Numbered from the stretch's first letter, positions 1-9,083 are shown. The stretch: DNA of 64,000 nt from Streptomyces sp. HM190 (GCF_009857135.1 NZ_CP047318.1:2852001-2916000), one strand, 5' to 3'. A program made the numbers and translations. Notes: generated by a model not told the origin, from the sequence alone.

Positions 1-70
1 CGGCCACGACCACGTCCACCCGCACGCGGCGCCCGGCACCGAACCGGTCCGCACCGGTCTGCTGAGCTGA
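1..70 (+). CDS. Zinc ABC transporter ATPase, C-terminal end only (ZnuC-like)
   Basis: Only the last 22 codons lie in the window. They start with a histidine-rich stretch (GHDHVHPH) and stop at TGA 68-70. His-rich tails are common on components of zinc ABC importers. The next gene, 13 bp on, encodes the matching membrane permease, and zur follows. This tail is therefore inferred to be the ATP-binding subunit of a znuACB-type operon. No ATPase motif is visible because the body of the gene is outside the window. Confidence 0.7.
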   Translation, partial: GHDHVHPHAAPGTEPVRTGLLS

Positions 71-83
71 GAAGGCACCGATC

Positions 84-1028
84 ATGGAATTCCTGAACTA
101 CGCCTTCATGCAGCGGGCCCTGCTCGCCGCCGTCCTCGTCGGCGTCACCGCCCCCGCGATCGGCGTGTACCTCGTGCAGCGCCGCCAGGCCCTCATGGGC
201 GACGGAATCGGCCACGTCGCGATGACCGGCGTCGGCCTCGGCTTCCTGCTCTCCTGGTCCCCGGTGTGGATGGCGACCCTGGTGTCCGTGCTGGGCGCGG
301 TCCTCATGGAGCTGATCCGCTGGTACGGCAGGACCCGCGGCGACATCGCCCTCGCCATGCTCTTCTACGGCGGCATGGCGGGCGGTGTGATGCTCATCAA
401 CCTCGCGCCGGGCGGCACCAACGCCAACCTCATGTCGTTCCTGTTCGGCTCGCTGTCGACCGTGTCGCAGGAGGACATCACCGCGATCTGCGTCCTGGCC
501 GCGTTCGTGATCGTGATGACGCTGGCGCTGCGCCGGCAGCTGTTCGCGGTGAGCCAGGACGAGGAGTTCGCGCGGGTCACCGGTCTGCCGGTGCGGGCCC
601 TGAACCTGCTCACGGCGGTCACGGCGGCGGTGACCGTGACGGTCGCCATGCGCGTCGTCGGCCTGCTGCTGGTCTCCGCGCTGATGGTGGTGCCGGTCGC
701 CGCCGCGCAGCAGCTCACCCGCAGCTTCGCGGCGACGTTCGCGATCGCCGTCGCCATCGGGGTGACCGTGACGATCGGCGGCACCGTCACCTCGTACTAC
801 CGGGACGTGCCGCCCGGCGCGACGATCGTGCTGCTCGCCATCGCCGCGTTCATGCTGCTCACGGCGCTGGCGACCCCGCTGGCCAGGCGGCGCGCGAAGG
901 CGGCGGTGACGGCCTCGGGCGATCCCGCGGAGTGTGTGATCCCGGTGGCCGGTGAGGCCGCCGGGGCGGGGGTCGCCAGGGACACCGTGCCGGCCAGCCG
1001 GGGCTCCGCCGAGGGGTCCGCGGGATGA
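84..1028 (+). CDS. znuB: Zinc/manganese ABC transporter permease (ABC-3 family)
   Basis: A 314-aa polytopic membrane protein of the ABC-3 family, the channel subunit of a high-affinity zinc (possibly Mn/Fe) importer. It begins MEFLNYAFMQRALLAAVLVG, as in ZnuB/MntB permeases. About eight or nine hydrophobic helices fill residues 10-275, including the conserved GDGIGHVAMTG loop near residue 35-45 that contacts the ATPase. The last ~40 residues are a low-complexity cytosolic tail. The ATG start is preceded by GAGAAGG at good spacing. It lies 13 bp after the ATPase gene and 70 bp before zur, so an operon under zinc control by Zur is likely. No Zur box is visible inside the window. Confidence 0.9.
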   Translation: MEFLNYAFMQRALLAAVLVGVTAPAIGVYLVQRRQALMGDGIGHVAMTGVGLGFLLSWSPVWMATLVSVLGAVLMELIRWYGRTRGDIALAMLFYGGMAGGVMLINLAPGGTNANLMSFLFGSLSTVSQEDITAICVLAAFVIVMTLALRRQLFAVSQDEEFARVTGLPVRALNLLTAVTAAVTVTVAMRVVGLLLVSALMVVPVAAAQQLTRSFAATFAIAVAIGVTVTIGGTVTSYYRDVPPGATIVLLAIAAFMLLTALATPLARRRAKAAVTASGDPAECVIPVAGEAAGAGVARDTVPASRGSAEGSAG

Positions 1029-1098
1029 CCGGTGTCTGACCGGGGTGCCGCCGGGCTGGCACAATGGCCCGGCAGGACCGTGACATGAGGAGGCACCG

Positions 1099-1521
1099 GT
1101 GACGACCGCTGGACCCGTACGAGGTCGTTCCACCCGGCAGCGGGCGGCCGTGGCCGCGGCACTCGACGAGGTCGACGAGTTCCGCAGCGCGCAGGAACTC
1201 CACGACATGCTGAAGCACCGTGGCGACTCGGTGGGGCTGACCACCGTGTACCGCACGCTGCAGTCCCTCGCGGACGCGGGTGAGGTCGACGTCCTGCGGA
1301 CGTCCGACGGGGAGTCCGTGTACCGGCGGTGCTCCACCGGGGAGCACCATCACCACCTCGTGTGCCGGATGTGCGGCAAGGCCGTCGAGGTCGAGGGGCC
1401 CGCGGTGGAGAAGTGGGCGGACGCGATCGCGGCGGAGCACGGCTTCGTGAACGTGGCCCACACGGTGGAGATCTTCGGCACCTGCGCGGACTGCGCCCGC
1501 GCGTCCGTGGCTGCCGAGTAG
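1099..1521 (+). CDS. zur: Zinc uptake regulator, Fur family
   Basis: A 140-aa Fur-family repressor. The winged-helix DNA-binding domain covers about residues 10-70 (SVGLTTVYRTLQSL recognition region). The dimerisation/metal domain has a four-histidine run at 83-86 followed by CxxC pairs at C89/C92 and C129/C132, which form the structural zinc site, as in actinobacterial Zur/FurB. The GTG start has a strong GAGGAGG ribosome site a few bases upstream. Its position directly after znuB supports Zur rather than Fur or Nur. Zn-loaded Zur represses zinc importer and alternative ribosomal protein genes in Streptomyces (known for the family). Confidence 0.93.
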   Translation: MTTAGPVRGRSTRQRAAVAAALDEVDEFRSAQELHDMLKHRGDSVGLTTVYRTLQSLADAGEVDVLRTSDGESVYRRCSTGEHHHHLVCRMCGKAVEVEGPAVEKWADAIAAEHGFVNVAHTVEIFGTCADCARASVAAE

Positions 1522-1550
1522 GCGCCGTTCGCGCCCGCGGGTGCCGCGTG

Positions 1551-1687
1551 AGCGACCGCGGGTCCGCGGTAGCCGGCCGCAGGTTCGTGGTGGTCGGCAG
1601 CAGGTCCGCGCGAGCCACCGCAGGTCCGCGATAGCCGGCCGCAGGTCCGCGCGAACGACCGCAGGTCCGCAGTAGCCGGCCGCGCCT
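1551..1687. repeat. Three imperfect ~34-bp direct repeats after zur
   Basis: The gap between zur and the convergent YcxB-like gene holds three near-copies of a ~34-nt sequence starting at 1551, 1613 and 1654. Their shared core reads GCAGGTCCGC then TAGCCGGCCGC, with 2-4 differences between copies. Spacing is 62 and 41 bp. The first two end in AGGT before the next spacer. No strong terminator hairpin is seen in this stretch. Confidence 0.7.
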
Positions 1688-2212
1688 CTAGCCGGACCGT
1701 GGCCGGCTGAGCCTCCTGTCGAGAAGTGCCCGGAGGGCGTCCACATCTCCCGTGACCCGCTTCGGGAGCGGGAGGGGCGCCGGGGCGTACGGGTGCCCGT
1801 CCAGGAGGACGAAGGTGCCGCGGGTCTCCGCGTAGCGGGTGATCTCGCTCCAGCGGGACATGCGGGGCGCGCCCCGGTCCGTGGTGGTCGTCACGCCCCA
1901 GAGGTCCAGCACGGTGCGGTGCTCGCCCCTGGCCGCCGCCCGGCGGTGCAGCCTGCGGGCCTGGGCCCGGGGCAGCACCACCAGACCGACGACGGCCGCG
2001 CCCAGGCCCACGAGGGCCTGGGCGCCCGGGGTGCCGCCGAGCGCCAGGGAGACCGTCGTGACGAGGGCGCCCGTGCCCGCGGCGAAGAACAGCAGGCCCC
2101 GCCCCCAGCGGCCGGCGGCCGAGGCCCGCGCGGCGACGCGCAGCGCCTCGCGGAAGTCCCCGACCGTCGCGCGGTACACCAGCTCGACGTGCTCCCCACC
2201 GGCCTCGGCCAC
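1688..2212 (-). CDS. YcxB-like membrane protein of unknown function
   Basis: A 174-aa protein. Residues 1-35 are cytosolic, two hydrophobic helices lie at about 36-53 and 58-78, and a basic linker leads into a C-terminal domain. The pattern in that domain (LDLWGVTTTT, RWSEITRYAETRGTFVLL) matches the YcxB-like C-terminal domain found in many actinobacterial membrane proteins. It is the last gene of the leftward group uppS-ycxB, with only 3 bp between uppS stop and its start, so the two are probably co-transcribed. No enzymatic residues can be identified. The family assignment rests on pattern alone. Confidence 0.6.
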   Translation of the reverse strand: MAEAGGEHVELVYRATVGDFREALRVAARASAAGRWGRGLLFFAAGTGALVTTVSLALGGTPGAQALVGLGAAVVGLVVLPRAQARRLHRRAAARGEHRTVLDLWGVTTTTDRGAPRMSRWSEITRYAETRGTFVLLDGHPYAPAPLPLPKRVTGDVDALRALLDRRLSRPRSG

Positions 2213-2215
2213 GCG

Positions 2216-3052
2216 TCAGTCCTCCTGTCGGCCTTCCATCGCCAGCAGTTCCTCGTTCGGGATGGCGCCGCCGAAGCGACGGTCGCGGGAGGCGAACTCC
2301 ACGCAGGCGCGCCACAGGTCGCGGCGGTCGAAGTCCGGCCAGAGGACGTCCTGGAAGACCATCTCGGCGTACGCGCTCTGCCAGAGCAGGTAGTTGGAGG
2401 TGCGCTGCTCACCGCTGGGCCGCAGGAACAGGTCGACGTCCGGCATGTCGGGGTAGTACAGGTACTTCGCGAAGGTCTTCTCGGTGACCTTGGAGGGGTC
2501 GAGCCGACCGGCCCGGATGTCCTCGGCGAGGGCCTGCGCGGCGTCGGCGATCTCGGCGCGGCCGCCGTAGTTCATGCAGAAATACAGGGTCAGCAGGTCG
2601 TTGTCCTTGGTCTGCTCCTGGGCGACCTGGAGTTCCTTGGCGACCGACTTCCACAGCTTGGGCATCCGGCCCACCCAGCGGACCCGGACGCCGAGTTCGT
2701 CGAGCTGGTCGCGGGTCTTGCGGATGAAGTCGCGGTTGAAGTTCATCAGGAAGCGGACCTCGTCGGGCGAGCGCTTCCAGTTCTCGGTGGAGAAGGCGTA
2801 GAGGGAGATGTTGCGCACGCCGATCTCTATCGAGCCCTGCAGGACGTCGAGGACGCGCTCGGCGCCGACCTTGTGGCCCTCGGTGCGCGGCAGTCCCCGC
2901 TCCTTGGCCCAACGGCCGTTGCCGTCCATGACGATCGCCACGTGCCGGGGGACGAGTTCGCCGGGGAGCTTGGGCGCGCGGGCACCGGACGGGTGCGGCT
3001 CGGGCGTCTTGTACTCGCGGCGCTGACGCCCCAGGAACCCGCGTACCACCAT
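2216..3052 (-). CDS. uppS: Isoprenyl (cis-prenyl) diphosphate synthase
   Basis: A 278-aa cis-prenyltransferase (UppS/DPPS) that adds isopentenyl diphosphate units to make the polyprenyl carrier for peptidoglycan and other envelope sugars. Diagnostic motifs are [12 protein letters not shown] with catalytic Asp at residue 43, [12 protein letters not shown], and [18 protein letters not shown] near the C-terminus, which binds IPP. The N-terminal ~33 residues are basic and variable. It runs leftwards 43 bp after recO and 3 bp before the YcxB-like gene. Chain length (C50 versus C55) cannot be read from the sequence. Confidence 0.95.
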   Translation of the reverse strand: MVVRGFLGRQRREYKTPEPHPSGARAPKLPGELVPRHVAIVMDGNGRWAKERGLPRTEGHKVGAERVLDVLQGSIEIGVRNISLYAFSTENWKRSPDEVRFLMNFNRDFIRKTRDQLDELGVRVRWVGRMPKLWKSVAKELQVAQEQTKDNDLLTLYFCMNYGGRAEIADAAQALAEDIRAGRLDPSKVTEKTFAKYLYYPDMPDVDLFLRPSGEQRTSNYLLWQSAYAEMVFQDVLWPDFDRRDLWRACVEFASRDRRFGGAIPNEELLAMEGRQED

Positions 3053-3095
3053 GTGCTTCTCGTCTCCTCTGTGGTGAGTGCGGCGCTGTGGCCGC

Positions 3096-3845
3096 TCAGG
3101 ACTTTTCCACGTACCGAAGGGAGCGCAGGCCGCGCTCCAGATGCCAGTGCAGATAGGCGGACACCAGTCCGCTCCCCTCCCTGACGTACCGCGGCTCGCA
3201 GGCGTCCGCGGTCGCCCAGTCCCCCGTCAGCAGGGCGCCGAGGAGTTCCAGGGCCTGAGCAGAGGGTACGACGCTGCCGGGCACCCGGCAGTCCACGCAG
3301 ACCGAGCCGCCGGCCGCGACGGAGAAGAACCGATTGGGTCCGGGCAGACCGCACTTGGCGCAGTCGCTGAAGGTGGGGGCGTAGCCGTTGACGGCGAGGG
3401 AGCGCAACAGGAAGGCGTCGAGGACGAGGTGCGGGGCGTGTTCGCCGCGGGCGAGGGTGCGCAGGCCGCCGACGAGCAGCAGGTACTGCTGCACGGCGGG
3501 CTCGCCCTCGTGGTCGGTGAACCGCTCGGCCGTCTCCAGCATGGCCGTCCCGGCGGTGTAGCGGGCGTAGTCGGTGACGATGCCGCCGCCGTAGGGGGCG
3601 ATCGTCTCGCTCTGGGTGCACAGCGGCAGCCCGCGGCCGATCAGCTCGCTGCCCCGTGCGAAGAACTGCACGTCCACGTGGGAGAACGGCTCCAGCCGCG
3701 CCCCGAACTTCGACTTGGTGCGCCGCACCCCCCGGGCCACGGCGCGTACGCGTCCGTGACCGCGGGTGAGCAGCGTGATGATCCGGTCCGCCTCGCCCAG
3801 CTTCTGGGTGCGCAGCACGATGCCGTCGTCGCGGAACAGACTCAT
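3096..3845 (-). CDS. recO: DNA repair protein RecO
   Basis: A 249-aa RecO with an N-terminal OB-fold ([36 protein letters not shown]) and a C-terminal zinc-binding part holding CAKCGLP and CVDC. RecO, with RecR and RecF, loads RecA on SSB-coated single-stranded DNA. The recO-uppS order is usual in actinomycetes and the two genes are 43 bp apart. Length is normal for the family. Confidence 0.95.
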   Translation of the reverse strand: MSLFRDDGIVLRTQKLGEADRIITLLTRGHGRVRAVARGVRRTKSKFGARLEPFSHVDVQFFARGSELIGRGLPLCTQSETIAPYGGGIVTDYARYTAGTAMLETAERFTDHEGEPAVQQYLLLVGGLRTLARGEHAPHLVLDAFLLRSLAVNGYAPTFSDCAKCGLPGPNRFFSVAAGGSVCVDCRVPGSVVPSAQALELLGALLTGDWATADACEPRYVREGSGLVSAYLHWHLERGLRSLRYVEKS

Positions 3846-3898
3846 GGGCCCATTCTCGCCTACGACGGCGCGGCGGCGGACCGGTCAGGGGGCGTCCT

Positions 3899-4150
3899 TC
3901 AAGGGTCCTCCCCGCCGCTGCGGGCGTTCTCGTGGGCGGTCGCGGCACGCAGCCGCTCCGTCGTCGTCGCGGCCCGTACCGCGCGGGGCGGGCAGTCCCA
4001 CTCCCGTCCGCCGCCCACGGGCCGCAGCTGGACGTACGGCCCCTCGTGGCCCATGACACGGCCGACCTGCCCGGTGCGGGTGTCCACCGCGTAGGTGCCG
4101 ATCGGCGGCTTCGCGCCGTCGCCGGTCACCGCGGGACCGCCGCCGGACAC
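3899..4150 (-). CDS. Small conserved streptomycete protein, function unknown
   Basis: An 83-aa protein with a well-formed core (GTYAVDTRTGQVGRVMGHEGPYVQLRPVGGG then EWDCPP). This resembles a family of small proteins found in many copies in Streptomyces, often beside regulatory gene pairs. Glycine spacing suggests a small beta-barrel. There is one Cys and no signal peptide. Start choice is uncertain: GTG 4150 is used, but another GTG lies seven codons in and neither has a good ribosome site. It lies 53 bp upstream of recO on the same strand. Function is not known. Confidence 0.6.
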   Translation of the reverse strand: MSGGGPAVTGDGAKPPIGTYAVDTRTGQVGRVMGHEGPYVQLRPVGGGREWDCPPRAVRAATTTERLRAATAHENARSGGEDP

Positions 4151-4669
4151 CGGGGCGCGGGCCGCGCTCCCGCAGCTCCCGCGGCTCTCGCGGGTCCCCG
4201 CCGCACTTCCTCCACCGTGTCCTCCGCCTCACTCGACGCACCGCGCCGGGTCTCGTCCCCCGAGCCCTTCGCCCATTGCCTCCACGGTGCTACCCGAGGC
4301 ACCGCGAGTTTCACTCTTCGCGTCCCCGCGGTGACCTGCTGTGCCTAGACTCGGCAGGAGTCTGTGCTCCACGGCCACGGACGCACCGCTCCCGCCCCCG
4401 GACACCGGCGCGGAGCGGAGGCAGGTGTTCCGGGCGGCCCCTCCCGTACGTCCGTCATCCCCGCCTCCGCCACATCACTCGCACAGCGCGCCCACGGGGA
4501 CATGTCGAATCTCCGTGTCTTCCACCTAAGATTCCCTCTGGTTACCCCGTTCTACGACAACTCTCCGGCGCATCACGCGTCCTGGGAAACCACTCGGCGT
4601 ACATGAGCGTCGAACACTGCGTGAGCAGCCGCTGTCCCGGCGGTCCGACGGCACGGAAGATGGGGACCC
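4151..4669. other. 519-bp intergenic region before the SARP gene
   Basis: No convincing gene was found: short open frames here lack ribosome sites and recognisable content. One small inverted repeat is visible (AGACTC at 4347-4352, GAGTCT at 4358-4363, 5-nt loop). The last ~130 bp before 4670 are less GC-rich than the surroundings and probably hold the regulator's promoter, but no -10/-35 pair could be placed with confidence. Confidence 0.5.
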
Positions 4670-7600
4670 GTGGAGCTGGAATTCCGACTGCTCGGCCCGG
4701 TCGAGGCGTGGCACGCGGGGAGACCTCTGCGGCTGGGCGGCCCCAAGCCCCGCGCGCTGCTGGCCGTGCTGCTGCTGCGGGCGGGGCAGGTGGTGCCCAC
4801 GGACGTGCTGGTGGACGCGGTGTGGGGGGAGGACCCCCCGGACACCGCGCGGGCGCTGGTGCAGACGTATGTGTCGGCGCTGCGGCGGGCGCTGCCCGCG
4901 GAGGCGGCGGACGCGATCGAGACACGGCCGCCCGGGTATCTGATGCGGCTCGGGGTCGGACGGGTCGACCTGGCGGAGTTCGAGGCGCTGACGGCGGAGG
5001 GGCGGCAGGCCGCCGCCGCGGGTGACCACGAGGGTGCGGCGCTGCTGCTGCGGTCGGCGGAGGCGCTGTGGCGCGGTCCGGCGCTCGGCGGGGTCGGGGA
5101 CGCGCTGCGGGGGGAGGCCGGGCGGTTGGAGGAGGCCCGGCAGGCGACGCTGGAGGAACGTATCGCCGCGGAGCTGGAGGCCGGGGGCCACGAGGCGGAG
5201 CTGGTCACCGAGCTGACCGCGCTGGTGGGGGCGCATCCGACGTGGGAGCGGCTGCGCGGACAGCTGATGCTGGGGCTGTACCGGCTGGGCCGGCAGGCGG
5301 ACGCGCTCGCCGTCCACGCGGAGGGCCGGGCGGTGCTCGCCGAGGAACTGGGCCTGGACCCCGGCCCGGAACTGACCGGCCTGTACGAGGCGATCCTGCG
5401 GGCCGATCCGGACCTGCTGGCGCCCGGCACCCCCGCCACCCCCGCACGGGGTGCCGCCGTGCCCCGGACGGTGTCCCTCCTGCCGCCCGCCATCGGGGAC
5501 TTCACCGGGCGCGAGGAGGAACTGGCGGCGGTCGTCGCGGGGCTGTCCGGGGAGCGGGAGGCGATGCCCGTCGTGGTGGTGTCGGGGACCGCCGGGGTCG
5601 GGAAGTCGGCGCTCGCGGTGCAGGCCGCGCACCGGGTGGCGGGCGCCTACCCCGACGGGCAGCTCTACGCCGAACTCCACGGCTTCAGCGAGCCCGTGCC
5701 GCCCGCCGAGGTGCTGGGCCGGCTGCTGCGGGCCCTCGGCGCCGACCCCCCGGAGGACACCGCGGAGCGCGGCGACCTGTTCCGCAGCCTCGTCGCCGGG
5801 CGGCGGATCCTGCTGGTGCTGGACGACGCGGGCGGCGAGGCGCAGGTCCGGCCGCTGCTGCCGGGCAGTGCGACCTGCGGGGTGCTGGTCACCTCGCGGG
5901 CCCGGCTCGGCGGCCTCGTCGGGGCGCGGCGCACCGACCTCGGCGTGCTGGACGACGTGCGCGGCCTGGAGCTGCTGACCCGGGTGACGGGGCCGGAGCG
6001 CACGCCGGGCGAGCCGCGCGAGGAGGCCGCCGCCCGGCGCATCGTCGAGCTGTGCGGCGGACTGCCGCTGGCGCTGCGGATCGCGGGCGCCCGGCTGGCG
6101 ACGCGGCGGCACTGGACGCCCCGGGTGCTCGCCGAACGTCTCGCCGACGAGCACCGCAGACTCGACGAACTCGCCGTCGGCGACCTGGCGGTACGGGCCA
6201 GCCTCGGCCTCAGCTACCAGGCGCTGGACCAGTGCGCGCGCCGGGTGCTGCGGCGCATCGCCACGCTCGGCTCGGCCGACGTCGCCGTGTGGGCGGTGGC
6301 GGCGCTCGCCGACACCCCGGAGGACGAGGCCGAGGAGATCCTGGAGCGGCTCCTCGACGCCCAGTTGATCGACTGCCCGGGCACCGACCACATCGGGCAG
6401 CCCCGCTACCGCCTCCACGACCTGGTCCGGGTCTACGCCGCCGAACGCGCCGAGGCGGAGGACCCGCCCGGCGACCGCACGGCGGCGGTGGGCCGGGCAC
6501 TGTCCGCGGGCCTGTGGCTGATGGACCGGGTGACGAGGGCGGCGCCCTCGGGCGCGGTGGTCCTGCGGCAGAGCTTCCTGAAGCGCGGGGCCGACCCCTG
6601 CGCGGCCCCGCCGGGGGACCGCGCCCACCCCGGCGGCGAACCGTCCGAGGCGCCTGACCCCGTGGGCGCACGCACCGCCCGCCTCGCCCTGGAGGACCCG
6701 TTCTCCTGGTTCGACGCGGAGGCGGACGCCCTGACGTCCGCGGTCGAACGGGCGGCGGCGATGGGACTGCACACCCTCGCCTGTGAGGCGGCGGCGGCCC
6801 TGTGCTCCTCGTCGTTCGCCATCAAGAACCGCTTCGACGCGTGGTGGCGCAGCCACGACGCGGCGCTCGCCGCGGCCCGCCGCGCCGAGGACCGCTCGGG
6901 CGAGGCCCTGCTGATCATCGGCCTCGGGCAACTGCGGTACGAGCAGGACCGGATCGCGGAGGCCCAGGAGTACTTCCGCACCGCCGAGCGGATCTGCACC
7001 GAGCTCGGTGACGTCCGGGGCCGGTCCGCCGCGCTCGCCGGACTGGGCAGCGCCTGCCGCGAGGTCGGCGAACTCCGCGAGGCGGAACGCGCGTTGACCG
7101 ACGCGGCCGACGGCTTCCGCCGGGTCGGCGACGACACCGGGGTCGGGGTGGCCTGCCGGTACGGCGGTTCCGTACGGCTCGAACTAGGCGACCAGGAAGG
7201 GGCGTTCCCGCTGCTCGACGAGTCGCTGCGGGCGTACCGGAGGCTCGGCAGCCGGCGCGGTGAGGCGCTGGCGCTGCGCACCCTCAGTCTGGTGCACCGC
7301 TCGCTCGGCGCGTACGACGAGGCGGCGCGGGTGGCCGAGGAGGCGCTGGAGATCCTGCGCGCCCTCGGTGACCCGCACATGGCGGCGTACGCACTGCGGG
7401 CCCGCGCCAAGGCCCGGCTGCGGCTCGGGCACACGCGGGAGGCGGAGGCGGAGCTGCGGGAGATCCTGGAGGTCTGCCGGGTCCACGAGGACCGGTTCGG
7501 CGAGGCGCTGACGCTGCGCACCCTGGGCGAGTGCGCCTTCGCCGAGGGCCGGGCGGCGGACGCGGACGGTCTGCTGACCGCCTCGGCGGCGCTCTGGGAG

Positions 7601-7771
7601 GTCCTCGCACTGCCCCTGCCCCGCGCCCGCGCGCTGCGGAGCCTGTCCGCGGTGCGGGCCTCCCTCGGCGACCCGGAGGGCGCCGCCGCGCTGCGCGCGG
7701 AGGCCATGGCGGTGTTCGAGACGTGCGAGGCACGGGAGCGGTACGAACCGTGGCCGGGGGCACCGGCGTAG
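4670..7771 (+). CDS. AfsR-like SARP transcriptional regulator with NB-ARC ATPase and TPR domains
   Basis: A 1033-aa regulator with the AfsR architecture. Residues 1-90 are an OmpR-type winged helix (MELEFRLLGPVEAWHAGRPL, GPKPRALLAVLLLRAG). Residues 95-245 are the bacterial transcriptional activation domain (ALVQTYVSALRRALP). Residues 280-560 are an NB-ARC ATPase with P-loop GTAGVGKS at about 306-313 and Walker B ILLVLDDAG. The C-terminal third is TPR repeats (about 730-1010). Such proteins activate secondary-metabolism or morphogenesis genes, and ATP state and phosphorylation can modulate them. It starts at GTG with a weak ribosome site. No biosynthetic cluster is adjacent, so this is an orphan or pleiotropic SARP. 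The target is unknown. Confidence 0.92.
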   Translation: MELEFRLLGPVEAWHAGRPLRLGGPKPRALLAVLLLRAGQVVPTDVLVDAVWGEDPPDTARALVQTYVSALRRALPAEAADAIETRPPGYLMRLGVGRVDLAEFEALTAEGRQAAAAGDHEGAALLLRSAEALWRGPALGGVGDALRGEAGRLEEARQATLEERIAAELEAGGHEAELVTELTALVGAHPTWERLRGQLMLGLYRLGRQADALAVHAEGRAVLAEELGLDPGPELTGLYEAILRADPDLLAPGTPATPARGAAVPRTVSLLPPAIGDFTGREEELAAVVAGLSGEREAMPVVVVSGTAGVGKSALAVQAAHRVAGAYPDGQLYAELHGFSEPVPPAEVLGRLLRALGADPPEDTAERGDLFRSLVAGRRILLVLDDAGGEAQVRPLLPGSATCGVLVTSRARLGGLVGARRTDLGVLDDVRGLELLTRVTGPERTPGEPREEAAARRIVELCGGLPLALRIAGARLATRRHWTPRVLAERLADEHRRLDELAVGDLAVRASLGLSYQALDQCARRVLRRIATLGSADVAVWAVAALADTPEDEAEEILERLLDAQLIDCPGTDHIGQPRYRLHDLVRVYAAERAEAEDPPGDRTAAVGRALSAGLWLMDRVTRAAPSGAVVLRQSFLKRGADPCAAPPGDRAHPGGEPSEAPDPVGARTARLALEDPFSWFDAEADALTSAVERAAAMGLHTLACEAAAALCSSSFAIKNRFDAWWRSHDAALAAARRAEDRSGEALLIIGLGQLRYEQDRIAEAQEYFRTAERICTELGDVRGRSAALAGLGSACREVGELREAERALTDAADGFRRVGDDTGVGVACRYGGSVRLELGDQEGAFPLLDESLRAYRRLGSRRGEALALRTLSLVHRSLGAYDEAARVAEEALEILRALGDPHMAAYALRARAKARLRLGHTREAEAELREILEVCRVHEDRFGEALTLRTLGECAFAEGRAADADGLLTASAALWEVLALPLPRARALRSLSAVRASLGDPEGAAALRAEAMAVFETCEARERYEPWPGAPA

Positions 7772-7910
7772 GGGCCGGTCGGAGCCGGTCGCGGCGGTGG
7801 CCGTCGGGCCGGGCTGCTGTTTCGGCGCGGCTTGAAGTCGCTTGCGGCCGACTTGCAGAGAACTTCCAGCGGCGCCCGGCATCCTCGTGGTTCTCGGGGG
7901 AACAACGGAT

Positions 7911-7935
7911 CGGCCGGGCGACCACCGCCCGGCCG
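7911..7935. terminator. Perfect 10-bp stem-loop downstream of the SARP gene
   Basis: CGGCCGGGCG (7911-7920) and its exact complement CGCCCGGCCG (7926-7935) flank a 5-nt loop. It is 140 bp past the SARP stop and has no T-tract, which is common for Streptomyces terminators. It could alternatively be a regulatory site. Confidence 0.45.
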
Positions 7936-8060
7936 GTCGGCCCACCGGAACGCACAGGGGACGGACCGGCGGGAACATGAACACAGTGGGATCACAACGG
8001 TGGGACGGACGGGTGGTGTCACCGCCGTCAGGCCACAGACCACCACTCAAGGGGGGAGGC

Positions 8061-8101
8061 CCCCGGGGAGGGACATCAGGGGATCAGTTCCCTCCCCGGG
8101 G
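8061..8101. promoter_or_regulatory. 13-bp perfect inverted repeat upstream of the dipeptidase gene
   Basis: CCCCGGGGAGGGA (8061-8073) is repeated in exact inverse at 8089-8101, separated by 15 nt. It lies 83 bp before the ATG of the VanX-like gene in a 412-bp gap otherwise without genes. Each arm also contains the self-complementary CCCCGGGG. It may be a leader hairpin or terminator controlling read-through into the dipeptidase gene, or an operator. This role is inferred from position only. Confidence 0.4.
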
Positions 8102-8183
8102 CGCAGCCTCATCCCCCGCGACACACCTCCGGTACGAGGCCCAGGACGCACTCGGGACTCGTGGACCCTGTGGAAGACGACGC

Positions 8184-8843
8184 ATGCCTTCGATCATCCT
8201 GATGAGCGACCCCGAGGTCGCCCGCGTCCCGGTCCGGGACTGCGGTGAACCCCTCGTCGATCTGAGGGAACTGCCCTTCGTGGTGGTCGACCCGCGCCAG
8301 GCCGACGCGGACGGCGCGTTCGCGCACCTGCGTGAGGGCGTGGCCTGGCGGCTGGCCAGGGCCGCCCGGCTGCTGCCGGACGGGCTGCGGCTGCTGGTGA
8401 CCGAGGGGTACCGGCCGCCGGCCCTGCAGATCCAGTACTTCGAGGCGTACGCGGCCGAGTTGCGGCGCGCCAACCCGGACTGGACGCAGGAGTACCTGCG
8501 CGAGCAGACCAGCCGGTCCCTCTCCCCGCCGGAGATCGGGCCGCACGTCGCCGGGGCGGCCGTCGACCTGACGCTGTGCACCACCACCGGCGAGGAGCTC
8601 GACATGGGGACGGCGGTCGACGCCAGCCCCGAGGAGAGCGACGACGCCTGCTACACGGACGCGCCGCACATCTCCGACGCGGCCCGCGGCAACCGCCGCA
8701 TCCTCTCGGCGGCGCTCACCACGGCGGGACTGGTGAACTACCCCACCGAGTGGTGGCACTGGTCGTACGGCGACCGGTACTGGGCGCTGATGACCGGGGC
8801 GCCCGGCGCGCTGTACGGGCCGGCCGAGTTCGGCGGCCCGTAG
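8184..8843 (+). CDS. D-alanyl-D-alanine dipeptidase, VanX-like (peptidase M15D)
   Basis: A 219-aa zinc peptidase predicted to hydrolyse D-Ala-D-Ala. VanX-type ligands are all present: H121 and D128 in HVAGAAVDLT, the general base E189 and H192 in TEWWHWSYGD, and Arg in TEGYRPP. The ATG at 8184 is chosen because GGAAG lies 7 nt upstream and the N-terminus matches cytosolic M15D enzymes; the frame is open further upstream without support. No vanH/vanA genes accompany it, so this is more likely a housekeeping or stress dipeptidase than part of a glycopeptide resistance cassette. Confidence 0.85.
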   Translation: MPSIILMSDPEVARVPVRDCGEPLVDLRELPFVVVDPRQADADGAFAHLREGVAWRLARAARLLPDGLRLLVTEGYRPPALQIQYFEAYAAELRRANPDWTQEYLREQTSRSLSPPEIGPHVAGAAVDLTLCTTTGEELDMGTAVDASPEESDDACYTDAPHISDAARGNRRILSAALTTAGLVNYPTEWWHWSYGDRYWALMTGAPGALYGPAEFGGP

Positions 8844-8846
8844 CCG

Positions 8847-8881
8847 GGAGGGTCCGGGGACCTGGGGGCCCGGGACCCTCC
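8847..8881. terminator. Stem-loop after the dipeptidase gene
   Basis: GGAGGGTCC (8847-8855) pairs with GGACCCTCC (8873-8881), with a further GGG/CCC pairing inside the loop. It begins three bases past the TAG-adjacent end of the dipeptidase gene, between convergent genes, and so is a likely terminator. Confidence 0.6.
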
Positions 8882-9083
8882 GCCGCCCCCGCCGTCCCTA
8901 CCCGTCCCATCCCCGAGGGCTGTACCCGAACCCCTGTTGTCGCCTCGGCGGCAAACCCCGTAGCGGGGGTTCACGGGCAGCACCCTGCGGATGGGACGGG
9001 CAGGGACGGCGGGGGCTTCGCCGTCCGCGGCGCGCGGGCACGCCCCGCCGCACGGATGCGGAGCAGCCGGAACCGGTCTCCCG

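Noticed and set aside
4526..6931. Long minus-strand open frame opposite the SARP gene (801 codons)
   Set aside because: It is the complement of a clear multidomain protein; high GC removes stops from antisense frames. No family signal.
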